Origin: Raineyella sp964528755
GTDB taxonomy: Bacteria > Actinomycetota > Actinomycetes > Propionibacteriales > Propionibacteriaceae
DNA: 15,364 bases
Direction: 5' to 3'
Assembly (NCBI GenBank): GCA_964528755.1
Contig: CAZGWN010000084.1
Location: 1 to 15,364, forward strand
The translations under genes and the position numbers were made by a program. The notes below the pieces were generated by a model. The model was not told where the DNA came from, did no database searches, and saw nothing but the letters and a program-made list of their open reading frames with translations. This document shows, piece by piece, positions 6,071 to 13,009 of this stretch. Within the stretch, counting starts at the first letter, position 1; each line of letters begins with the position of its first letter.

Positions 6071-8149
6071 ATGTCTCTACCCGATGCAACCGTCAACAAA
6101 AACCTGGAGGGGTCCGGCGCCCGAGCCACGGTGCAAAGATTCGGGGCGTTCCTGGCGGGCATGATCATGCCCAACATCGGCGCCTTCATCGCCTGGGGCT
6201 TGTTGGCCGCCCTGTTCATCGAAACCGGCTGGTGGCCGAACGAGTCGCTGGGCCAGATGGTCGATCCCATCCTCAAGTACCTACTACCCCTGCTGATCGG
6301 CTACACCGGCGGACGTGCGGTGCACGGCCAGCGTGGCGCCGTGATCGGCGCGATCGCCACCATGGGTGTGGTGGTCGGCGCCGAGATCCCGATGTTCCTC
6401 GGTGCGATGATCATGGGCCCGGTGTCCGCCTGGCTGCTCAAGCGATTCGACAAGGCGATCGAGGGACGCGTCGCCACCGGCTTCGAGATGCTGGTGGACA
6501 ACTTCTCCCTCGGCATCCTCGGCCTGCTGTTGGCGATCGTCGGCAAGCTGGCGATCGGCCCGACCGTGGACGTGCTGATGGGCTGGATGGCGGCCGGTGT
6601 CAATGCGCTCATCTCCGCGCGCCTGCTGCCGCTGGCCTCGATCTTCGTCGAACCGGCCAAGGTGCTGTTCCTCAACAATGCCGTCAACCACGGCATCCTC
6701 ACCCCGCTCGGCGCCGAACAGGCCCAGTCGGCGGGCCGCTCGATCCTCTTCATGGTCGAGTCCAATCCCGGTCCCGGCTTCGGCCTGCTGATGGCGTACT
6801 GGCTCGCGGGCCCCCGCAGCATCCGCGGATCCGTGCCCGGCGCGGTCATCATCCACCTGTTCGGCGGGATCCACGAGATCTTCTTCCCGTACGTGTTGAT
6901 GAAGCCGAAGACGATCGCCGCGACCATCGCCGGTGGGATGAGCGGCCTGTTCGTCGGTTCGCTGCTCAACGCGGGTCTCGTCGCGCCGGCGTCGCCGGGC
7001 TCGATCCTCGCGTGGTTCATCGTCACCCCACGCGACGGCTACCTGCCGATGTTGGCGACCTTCCTCACCGCCGCGGTCGTGTCGTTCGTGGTGGCCTGGG
7101 CGCTGTTGCGGCTCGACCGCGACAAGGATGACGAGGGCGCCGCCGAGGCCCTGGGTGCCTCGGGGATCCCGAGCCTGGCCACGGGTTCGGCGGCGCCCGC
7201 CCCCGAGGCGGACCTCGCCGGCACACGTACGGTCGGCGCGGCGGGGACGACGGGTGTCGGCACCCCCGGCGCCACGGGTGGCATCGCGGCTCGCGATGTC
7301 GATCGACTCATTGTCGCCTGCGACGCGGGCATGGGCTCGAGCGTGATGGTGGCCAGCACCATGCGCAAGCAGCTCAAGCCGTACGGCGTCGACGTCACCC
7401 ATGCACGGCTGGAGGAGATCCCGTCGGACGCCAAACTTGTCCTGACCCAGAGCAACCTCGTGCAGCGGGCCCGGCACCGCGCGCCCGGCGCGGTGATCGT
7501 CCCCTTCACCTCGTACGTGGGTGATCCGGCGTTCGCCCAGCTCGCCGAGTCCTTCGCCCACGGCGGCGTGATCGGGAGCACCGGGGGCTTCCCGGAACGT
7601 GCGACCGGAACCACGCCGAGTACGGGTGCGACGGCGACCACGGGCGGGACAACCGCCACGGGCGCCGCCGCCGGGACCACCACCCGACGCGCCCGGCGAC
7701 CCCGCCGGCTGCCCGCGCAGGTGCTCACCCGCGAGGCGATCCGGCTCGGCCTGGCCCCGGTGGGCAAGGACGAGGCGATCCGTACGGCCGGCGACCTGCT
7801 GGCCGGCCTCGGCGCCACCGCAAACGGCTATACCGAGGCGATGTTCGACCGTGAGCAGCAGGTGTCGACGTTCATGGGCAACGGGGTGGCCATCCCGCAC
7901 GGCACCAACGAGGCGCGCGGCCTGATCCGGCGCGCGGCGCTCGGCGTGCTGCAGTACCCCGACGGCATCGACTGGGACGGCCACACCGTCAACGTGGTCA
8001 TCCCGATCGCCTCCCCCGGCGACGAGCACGTCGGCATCCTGGCCGCGCTGGCGACCATCGTGTCCGACCCCGACAAGGCCGAACGGCTGCGTACGAGCAC
8101 CGATCCCGACGAAGTGCTGGAGCTGCTGGCTCCGGAAGAAGGAGAGTGA
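6071..8149 (+). CDS. mtlA: PTS mannitol-family transporter, fused EIICBA
   Basis: Imports a hexitol (mannitol by family) across the inner membrane while phosphorylating it. The 692-residue protein has domains in order C-B-A. EIIC covers about 18-347, with several membrane spans, NNAVNHGILTP (202-212) and the GGIHEIFFPYVLMKP signature (265-279) with Glu269. EIIB is about 408-505 with the phosphocysteine loop CDAGMGSS (Cys417). EIIA is about 549-692 with GNGVAIPHGT and phosphohistidine His610. The two linkers (about 352-407 and 505-548) are long and Gly/Thr/Ala-rich, making the protein longer than E. coli MtlA (637). ATG 6071 is preferred over in-frame GTG 6062 because AGGTGA (6060-6065) lies 5 nt before it and includes that GTG. 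The next gene starts 2 nt after the stop. A related polyol is possible because no mtlD is present. Confidence 0.92.
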   Translation: MSLPDATVNKNLEGSGARATVQRFGAFLAGMIMPNIGAFIAWGLLAALFIETGWWPNESLGQMVDPILKYLLPLLIGYTGGRAVHGQRGAVIGAIATMGVVVGAEIPMFLGAMIMGPVSAWLLKRFDKAIEGRVATGFEMLVDNFSLGILGLLLAIVGKLAIGPTVDVLMGWMAAGVNALISARLLPLASIFVEPAKVLFLNNAVNHGILTPLGAEQAQSAGRSILFMVESNPGPGFGLLMAYWLAGPRSIRGSVPGAVIIHLFGGIHEIFFPYVLMKPKTIAATIAGGMSGLFVGSLLNAGLVAPASPGSILAWFIVTPRDGYLPMLATFLTAAVVSFVVAWALLRLDRDKDDEGAAEALGASGIPSLATGSAAPAPEADLAGTRTVGAAGTTGVGTPGATGGIAARDVDRLIVACDAGMGSSVMVASTMRKQLKPYGVDVTHARLEEIPSDAKLVLTQSNLVQRARHRAPGAVIVPFTSYVGDPAFAQLAESFAHGGVIGSTGGFPERATGTTPSTGATATTGGTTATGAAAGTTTRRARRPRRLPAQVLTREAIRLGLAPVGKDEAIRTAGDLLAGLGATANGYTEAMFDREQQVSTFMGNGVAIPHGTNEARGLIRRAALGVLQYPDGIDWDGHTVNVVIPIASPGDEHVGILAALATIVSDPDKAERLRTSTDPDEVLELLAPEEGE

Positions 8150-8151
8150 CC

Positions 8152-9198
8152 ATGAAGGCGCTGCGCTTCCACGCGCCGCTGGATGTCCGCCTGGAGGACG
8201 TCCCCGAACCCGTCTGCGGGCCCGAGGAGATCAAGATCAGGGTCCGCAACTGCTCCACCTGCGGCACGGACGTGAAGATCTACCACAACGGGCATCCCAA
8301 CATCACCCGCACCACGACGATGGGCCACGAGATCGCCGGCGAGGTCGTCGAGGTCGGGGCGCAGGCACGCGGCGGGTTCGCCATCGGGGACCGGGTGCAG
8401 TGCATCGCCGCCGTCCCGTGCGGGCGCTGCCACGAGTGTCGCAAGGGCTGGATGCAGGTCTGCGAGAACCAGACCTCGATGGGTTACCAGTACGACGGCG
8501 GGTTCGCCGAGTACATGATCGTGCCCCGGCAGGTGCTCGCCGTCGACGGGCTCAACCGGATTCCCGACGGACTGGGGTATCCGGAGGCGTCGGCGGCCGA
8601 ACCGCTGGCCTGCGCGATCAACGCCCAGGAACAGCTCGGGGTCGATCCGGGCGACTTCGTGGTGATCTTCGGGGCCGGGCCGATCGGCTGCATGCACACC
8701 CGGGTGATCCGCGGCGTGCACGGGGCCGGGCAGGTCGCGCTGGTCGACATCAACGCCGAACGGCTGGAGATGTCCGCCGATGCCGTGCACCCCGACCATG
8801 TCATCGACGCGTCGAAGGTGGACGTGGTCGAGGCGGTGCTGGAGCTCACCGACGGGCGCGGCGCCGACGTCGTCATCACCGCCACTCCGGCGAACATCAC
8901 CCAGGAGCAGGCGATCGCGATGGCCGCGCGCAACGGACGGATCTCGTTCTTCGGCGGGCTGCCGAAGACCAACCCGACGATCACCGCTGACTCCAACCGG
9001 ATCCACTACCGCCAACTACACATCCACGGGGCGAACGGATCGGCCCCCGAGCACAACCGGCGGGCGTTGGAGTACATCGCCTCGGGCCGGGTTCCGGTGG
9101 CGGACCTGATCACCGAGCACCTGCCGCTGGACCGGGCCCTGGAGGGCTTCGACATCGTGAAGAAGGGGACCGCCATCAAGGTGACCATCGAGCCGTAG
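8152..9198 (+). CDS. Zinc-dependent MDR dehydrogenase (polyol phosphate dehydrogenase candidate)
   Basis: A 348-residue medium-chain alcohol dehydrogenase. Catalytic zinc ligands are visible as Cys37 (CGTD), His59-Glu60 (GHE) and Glu150 (AAEPLAC). The structural zinc site is Cys90, Cys93, Cys96 and Cys104 (CGRCHECRKGWMQVC). The Rossmann motif FGAGPIG (173-179) is followed by VDI with Asp199, favouring NAD over NADP. The start is ATG 8152 with AAGGAG 7 nt upstream; the GTG at 8146 lies inside the preceding stop region. Only 2 nt separate it from the EIICBA stop, so the two are co-transcribed. It most plausibly oxidises the polyol phosphate delivered by the PTS. It is not the classical MtlD family. 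Relatives include sorbitol, galactitol-1-phosphate and arabitol-phosphate dehydrogenases; the exact substrate cannot be read from sequence. Confidence 0.9.
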   Translation: MKALRFHAPLDVRLEDVPEPVCGPEEIKIRVRNCSTCGTDVKIYHNGHPNITRTTTMGHEIAGEVVEVGAQARGGFAIGDRVQCIAAVPCGRCHECRKGWMQVCENQTSMGYQYDGGFAEYMIVPRQVLAVDGLNRIPDGLGYPEASAAEPLACAINAQEQLGVDPGDFVVIFGAGPIGCMHTRVIRGVHGAGQVALVDINAERLEMSADAVHPDHVIDASKVDVVEAVLELTDGRGADVVITATPANITQEQAIAMAARNGRISFFGGLPKTNPTITADSNRIHYRQLHIHGANGSAPEHNRRALEYIASGRVPVADLITEHLPLDRALEGFDIVKKGTAIKVTIEP

Positions 9199-9204
9199 CG
9201 CCAT

Positions 9205-9227
9205 GCCGGCGCCGGGCCGGCGCCGGC
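9205..9227 (+). terminator. GC-rich hairpin after the PTS-dehydrogenase operon
   Basis: GCCGGCGCC (9205-9213) and GGCGCCGGC (9219-9227) form a perfect 9-bp stem with a 5-nt loop, 6 nt past the stop codon. There is no T-tract, as is common for high-GC actinobacterial terminators. Confidence 0.65.
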
Positions 9228-9230
9228 CAC

Positions 9231-9313
9231 CTCAGACTCACAGCGGCCGCCGCAGACCGCACAGCGGCCACGCTCAGACTGCACAGCGGCCACCTCAGAC
9301 TGCACAGCGGCCA
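9231..9313. repeat. Tandem array of a 20-22 bp unit, four copies
   Basis: Consensus CTCAGACTGCACAGCGGCCA. Units at about 9231-9250, 9251-9270, 9271-9292 and 9293-9313 with small length and base changes. The last copy's CAGCGGCCA is the beginning of the left arm of palindrome C, so the array repeats that arm end. Confidence 0.85.
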
Positions 9314-9372
9314 CGCCCCGTTTCACAAGCCACGAGTCGACGTGTGGCTGCTGAAACGGGGCGTGGCCGCTG
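9305..9372. repeat. GTCGAC-centred palindrome, copy C
   Basis: Arms 9305-9333 and 9344-9372 match at 27 of 29 positions around the centre GAGTCGACGT. Outer arm CAGCGGCCACGCCCCG, inner arm GTTTCA and GCCAC. It sits between two convergent units (dehydrogenase and the YdcF-like gene), as copy A sits between argS and ppgK. Confidence 0.92.
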
Positions 9373-9411
9373 TTCCCCGGAGCCGGGTCCCGGAGCCAGG
9401 TCCCGGAGCCC

Positions 9412-10128
9412 TCACCCCGTCGCGAGGGCCCGCTGGACCTCGTCGCTGGTCGGACCGAGCACCGGATCGCGGCCGCTGACCAGGTCGACGACCATCTTGA
9501 CGTTCGCGGCATACTCCCGGGCCGTGCCGAGCAGCCAGGTCACCGGATAGGGGGTGCGCATCGACACGTCGCCCACGCCGCGCGCGGTGAGGCCCAGGGA
9601 GCGGCACAGGGTCAGTGCCCGCGGCAGGTGGTAGGCCTGGCTGACCACCGTGACGTCATCGACCCCGTAGATCCGCCGCGCCCGGGCACACGAGTCGTAC
9701 GTGTCGAAGCCGTAAGGGTCCTGCACGATGCGGCCCGCCGGAACGCCGCGGGCGACGAGATAGCGTGCCATCGCGGACACCTGGCCGTCGTGCGCCTCGG
9801 CACCCGAGACGATGAGCACCCGTACCTTCCCCTGGGCCCACAGGTCCGCGGCGAGGTCGAGCCGGGCCTGCAGGTACGCCGACGGGCTGCCGTCGGAGTA
9901 GACCTCCGCACCGAGCACGAGCGCCACGGCGGACGCCGGAACGTCGGCCAGATCCTCGGACTGCCCGGGGGCCGCGGGCCAGCGTGCGCCCCGGGTGGAG
10001 GCGTGGGTCCACGTTGCCAGGCCGATGATGACGGCGGCGGTCAGCGCCCCGATGACGGCGATGCCGATACGGACGAGGGAGGCGACGCGTACGGCCCGGA
10101 CGGGCTTCGCTGCTGGCACGGGTGCCAT
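9412..10128 (-). CDS. YdcF/SanA/ElyC-family membrane protein (DUF218)
   Basis: A 238-residue protein with one N-terminal membrane segment (about 18-40) after a basic start, followed by an extracytoplasmic DUF218 domain. Family motifs are VLGAEVYSDGSPS (71-83), LIVSGAEAHDG (105-115), a GFDTYDSCARA segment (140-150) and VVSQAYHLPRALTLC (161-175). Members such as SanA and ElyC affect envelope integrity and vancomycin sensitivity; the chemistry is not established. Neither start has a Shine-Dalgarno sequence; ATG 10128 is chosen over GTG 10143, 15 nt upstream, by codon preference only. It diverges from the secreted CapA-M15 gene, which suggests related envelope functions. Confidence 0.88.
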   Translation of the reverse strand: MAPVPAAKPVRAVRVASLVRIGIAVIGALTAAVIIGLATWTHASTRGARWPAAPGQSEDLADVPASAVALVLGAEVYSDGSPSAYLQARLDLAADLWAQGKVRVLIVSGAEAHDGQVSAMARYLVARGVPAGRIVQDPYGFDTYDSCARARRIYGVDDVTVVSQAYHLPRALTLCRSLGLTARGVGDVSMRTPYPVTWLLGTAREYAANVKMVVDLVSGRDPVLGPTSDEVQRALATG

Positions 10129-10260
10129 GGTGCCACGGTGCACCAGTCGGTGGGGTGGACCTCGCGTTCAGCCCGCCGGGCTGCGACCTCCCCTTCCCTC
10201 GACGCTCCCCTGATCCGCTCGTCCACAGGCGTGGTTGTCCGTACCCGGGAAGATGGTGAT
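10129..10260. promoter_or_regulatory. Divergent intergenic region, YdcF-like / CapA-M15
   Basis: 132 bp that must hold both promoters. I see no convincing -35/-10 pair. A weak purine-rich site (GGGAAGA, 10247-10253) lies 7 nt before the GTG at 10261. No other structure is evident. Confidence 0.4.
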
Positions 10261-12084
10261 GTGCCCAGACACGTGCGCATCCTCCTCGCCGCCGGCATGG
10301 TGACATCCTGCCTGCTCGCGGGCGCGGGGATGTCCGCGACCTCGTACGGGCCTGCGGGTGGCGCGCCGACCGGACATCCGGGCCCGACCGACGCCCCCGA
10401 CCCCATCCGGGCCATCGGGCTGCAGACCCTCACCGGAAGCCCGGATGAGGCCCCGACGCTGACCCTGGCCTTCGCCGGGGACGTCCACTTCGCCGGCCGG
10501 CAGGCGAACCTGCCCGACGACCCGGCAGCGACGCTCGGGCCGATGTCGGCCACCCTCGCCGCTGCAGATCTGGCCATGGTCAACCTCGAATCGGCGATCA
10601 CCGACGATCCCGACCCCGACGCCCGGACCCGCAAGGAGCTGGAGGACCCGGACAACCGCTACTGGTTCGCGACCGCGCCGTCGGCCCTCGATCTGGTCGC
10701 CCGCTCCGGGGTCGACGTCGTCTCGATGGCCAACAACCACGGGGCGGACTACGGGGTGGACGGGCTGGGCGACACCCTCGCGGCGGCCGAGTCCGGGCCG
10801 ATCCCGATCGTCGGCGTCGGACGCACGGATCGGGACGCGTACGCCCCCTATCGCACCCGCGTCAAGGGTGCCGACATCGCCATCCATGCCGCGGACGCCT
10901 CACCGCGGGAGAGCGCGGATGCGATCTGGGCGGCGGTCCCCGGCTCAGGGCCCGGGTTGGCCTCCGCCCGCGACGAGGGTGCAACCGCCGGCGGCCTCAG
11001 GGCCCTGACCGCGGCCGTACGTACCTCGGCGGCGACCGACGACCTGGTCGTCGTCTACCTGCATTGGGGCGAGGAGGGCAACGCCTGCGCGACGCCCGAC
11101 CAGCAACGGATCGCGGAGATCCTGGCCGACGCGGGCGCCGACATCGTCGTCGGCAGCCACGCCCACACCCTCCTGGGGGCCGGCATACTGGGTCCGACGT
11201 ACGTGTCGTACGGGTTGGGGAACTTCTTCTGGTACCACGGTGGGCAGCCGGACTCGGGCGTGCTCACCCTGTCGGTACAGGACGGCGAGGTCGTCGCCGA
11301 GGACTGGACGCCCGGCACGATCGCAGCCGAGGGCGGCGGGCCGACGCCGCTGCCCGGCGCCGAGGCCGACACGGCCGTCCGGCGCTGGGAGGAGTTGCGC
11401 GGCTGCACCGACCTCGCTCCCGGTCCCGGGCCGACATCGGCGGTGACCGAGCGGGCCGACGACCCTGCGCGGCGGGAGGGCGAGGGGGACAGCCTGCCCT
11501 CCTACGCCGCCTCGATCCAGGAGATCGGGCCGGACCTCGCCGCGACCATGACCGCCCACGACCCGGCCCGCTGCCCGGTGGCGATCGGCGACCTGAGTCA
11601 GGTGGAGGTGACGTACGTCGGGTTCGACGGGCGGGCGCACCGCGGGGAGCTGGTGGTCCACGCGGATGTCGCCGCCGATGTGGTCGATGTGTTCGCGGCG
11701 CTCTACGAGGAGCGGTTCCCGATCGAGCGGATGCGGCTGATCGACGAGTACGCCGGCGACGACTTCGCCTCCATGGCGGCGAACAACACCTCGGCCTACA
11801 ACTGCCGCCATGTCGCCGGGACGACGACCTGGTCGACCCATGCCTACGCGGTGGCGATCGACATCAACCCGGTGCAGAACCCGTACGTCCTCGACGGGCA
11901 GGTGCTGCCGCCGGGCGGAGAGTCGTACGCGACCCTGGACCGCAGCGCAGGCGCCGACGTGCCACCCGGGGTGATCCGGGACGGTGACGTGGCGCGGCGC
12001 GCGTTCGAACAGATCGGCTGGGAGTGGGGCGGGGACTACACCGAGCCGGACTACCAGCACTTCAACGCGCCGGATCTGCCGTAG
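10261..12084 (+). CDS. Secreted CapA (PGA_cap) / M15 peptidase fusion protein
   Basis: A 607-residue exported two-domain protein. Residues 1-28 are a signal sequence (ILLAAGMVTSCLLAGAG); VTSC could also be a lipobox with Cys17. Domain 1 (about 66-350) is the PGA_cap/CapA fold of the metallophosphatase superfamily: AFAGDVHFAGR (70-80), MVNLESAIT (106-114), SMANNHGADYG (155-165), VYLHWGEEGN (265-274), VVGSHAH (296-302) and SYGLGNFFWY (316-325). Domain 2 (about 410-607) is an M15-type DD-carboxypeptidase/endopeptidase: WSTHAYAVAIDINPVQNPYV with His527 and Asp534, and WGGDYTEPDYQHF with His600 as zinc ligands. The Gly of SxHxxGxAxD is Ala530. The M15 domain implies cutting peptidoglycan or poly-gamma-glutamate-like peptide bonds; that is inference. 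GTG 10261 is chosen for the signal peptide and a weak SD site. No PGA synthase genes are adjacent. Confidence 0.88.
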   Translation: MPRHVRILLAAGMVTSCLLAGAGMSATSYGPAGGAPTGHPGPTDAPDPIRAIGLQTLTGSPDEAPTLTLAFAGDVHFAGRQANLPDDPAATLGPMSATLAAADLAMVNLESAITDDPDPDARTRKELEDPDNRYWFATAPSALDLVARSGVDVVSMANNHGADYGVDGLGDTLAAAESGPIPIVGVGRTDRDAYAPYRTRVKGADIAIHAADASPRESADAIWAAVPGSGPGLASARDEGATAGGLRALTAAVRTSAATDDLVVVYLHWGEEGNACATPDQQRIAEILADAGADIVVGSHAHTLLGAGILGPTYVSYGLGNFFWYHGGQPDSGVLTLSVQDGEVVAEDWTPGTIAAEGGGPTPLPGAEADTAVRRWEELRGCTDLAPGPGPTSAVTERADDPARREGEGDSLPSYAASIQEIGPDLAATMTAHDPARCPVAIGDLSQVEVTYVGFDGRAHRGELVVHADVAADVVDVFAALYEERFPIERMRLIDEYAGDDFASMAANNTSAYNCRHVAGTTTWSTHAYAVAIDINPVQNPYVLDGQVLPPGGESYATLDRSAGADVPPGVIRDGDVARRAFEQIGWEWGGDYTEPDYQHFNAPDLP

Positions 12085-12111
12085 CCGGGGACGGGCGAGC
12101 ATCGCCGCTGT

Positions 12112-12219
12112 CGCCCGTACGTTGTGGCCGCCGGGTTTGCTCGCAGATTCGCCCGCACGAAAGTGCTCGACGTCGAACAACTTCCTGCGGGTGAAACGTA
12201 CGGGTGAAACGTACGGGCG
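12112..12219. repeat. Nested palindromic intergenic region between convergent genes
   Basis: Outer arms CGCCCGTACGTT (12112-12123) and AACGTACGGGCG (12208-12219) are perfect 12-bp inverses. Inside, CCCGCA (12152-12157) and TGCGGG (12186-12191) are concentric with the perfect palindrome TCGACGTCGA (12167-12176). GGGTGAAACGTAC is repeated in tandem at 12189-12201 and 12202-12214. The region separates the CapA-M15 gene (+) from the ABM gene (-), so bidirectional termination is plausible. It resembles copies A-C in position and in carrying GAAACG and a GTCGA core, but the sequences do not align well. Confidence 0.75.
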
Positions 12220-12277
12220 AAGCGGGCGACCAGATGCGGGACCTGGCAGCTTCCGGGCCTCAGGCGGTTCTCGACGC

Positions 12278-12580
12278 TCAGGCGGTCCAGTCAGCCACGA
12301 CCGTGTACAGGCCGGGTGCGGCGCTGCGCAGTTCCGCGGTCCGCCGGACGAACGTGGCGGCGCGCGGGTCGGTCGAGGCGGTGCGGCCGGCCTCGGCTCC
12401 TGCCCACCGGGCCAGGTCGACCACGCGGCGCCCGTCGGTACTGGCCAGGATCGTGATCGAGACCGACCCGGGCCTACCCCGCTGGACCTGTTCGACTCCT
12501 TCGGTGAGGATGCCGATGACAGCGGCCTGCTTGGAGGGGTCGATGTCGATCATGTTGAGGAAGGTGACGGGTTCGGTCAT
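12278..12580 (-). CDS. Antibiotic biosynthesis monooxygenase (ABM)-fold protein
   Basis: A 100-residue protein of the size and pattern of ABM/dimeric alpha-beta barrel proteins: opening strand VTFLNMIDIDPSKQAAVIGI, a helix, then PGSVSITILASTDGRRVVDLARW and a closing strand APGLYTVVADW. Such proteins are cytoplasmic dimers that include quinone monooxygenases and heme-degrading enzymes; the substrate here cannot be inferred. ATG 12580 has AAAGGA 6 nt upstream. It is transcribed away from a decayed ECF sigma remnant, with 170 bp between them holding a direct repeat (12680-12705). ECF sigma factors of the SigJ type are often next to small oxidoreductase genes, so the pair may be an old functional unit. 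Confidence 0.78.
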   Translation of the reverse strand: MTEPVTFLNMIDIDPSKQAAVIGILTEGVEQVQRGRPGSVSITILASTDGRRVVDLARWAGAEAGRTASTDPRAATFVRRTAELRSAAPGLYTVVADWTA

Positions 12581-12679
12581 GTTCGGTCCTTTCGCAAGGT
12601 GAGGGCCACTGGTGGTCGGCGGCTCACCGGTACGACGACGCGGGACCGGGACATGTGAGCCGTCGGGCGCGCCCGGCGA

Positions 12680-12705
12680 CCTCACATCCGGGAGGCCTCA
12701 CATCC
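12680..12705. repeat. Direct repeat CCTCACATCC, two copies, period 16
   Basis: CCTCACATCC at 12680-12689 and 12696-12705, upstream of both the ABM gene (reading GGATGTGAGG on its strand) and the sigma remnant. Could be regulator binding sites. Nothing else is recognised between 12581 and 12750. Confidence 0.5.
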
Positions 12706-12750
12706 ATCGGAGCTGTCTGGTCCTCCCGGCGAATCGACGAGGGGAGAACC

Positions 12751-12891
12751 ATGCGGGTGGATCCGCCAGAACCGGCCGAGGCCGCCCCGACCATGACGGA
12801 CCCGACTGCGATGGACCGCTCCGTGTGATTCGGGGTGCGCTACCGGCTGCTCGGATCGGCCAGTGAAGCGGAGGACGCGACGTGGGCCCGC
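12751..12891 (+). pseudogene. Decayed ECF sigma factor (N-terminal remnant)
   Basis: An ATG at 12751 with GGGGAG upstream opens a frame that hits TGA at 12826-12828 and then continues in the same frame as FGVRYRLLGSASEAEDATWAR (12829-12891). This closely resembles sigma region 2 of SigJ/ECF41-type factors, typically read as LFGVAYRLLGSASEAEDAVQ followed by ETW. Relative to that, three codons (VQE) appear deleted in addition to the in-frame stop. After 12891 the family resemblance is lost, so regions 3-4 are missing or scrambled. 12892-13009 contains nothing I recognise. This is a gene wreck, not a functional sigma factor. Identification is from memory of the motif and not from alignment. Confidence 0.65.
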
Positions 12892-13009
12892 ACTGACGTG
12901 ACCAGCTTGACGTGCCATCCGACAGTCCTTCCAGCAGATCCCTGGGTCATGCCACCAGCGGCCCACACGCGTCTGGTCTCGCTCCCATGCCGCAGCACAC
13001 TCACCCGAC

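Noticed and set aside
6284..8029. Minus-strand open frame of 581 codons opposite mtlA
   Set aside because: Low-complexity Arg/His/Gly/Asp-rich translation and complete overlap with the clear EIICBA gene.
9231..9313. CRISPR-like array
   Set aside because: Units of 20-22 bp are directly adjacent with no unique spacers.
9628..10260. Extension of the CapA-M15 gene upstream to 9628
   Set aside because: It would lie antisense to the YdcF-like gene and place 211 residues before the signal peptide at 10261.
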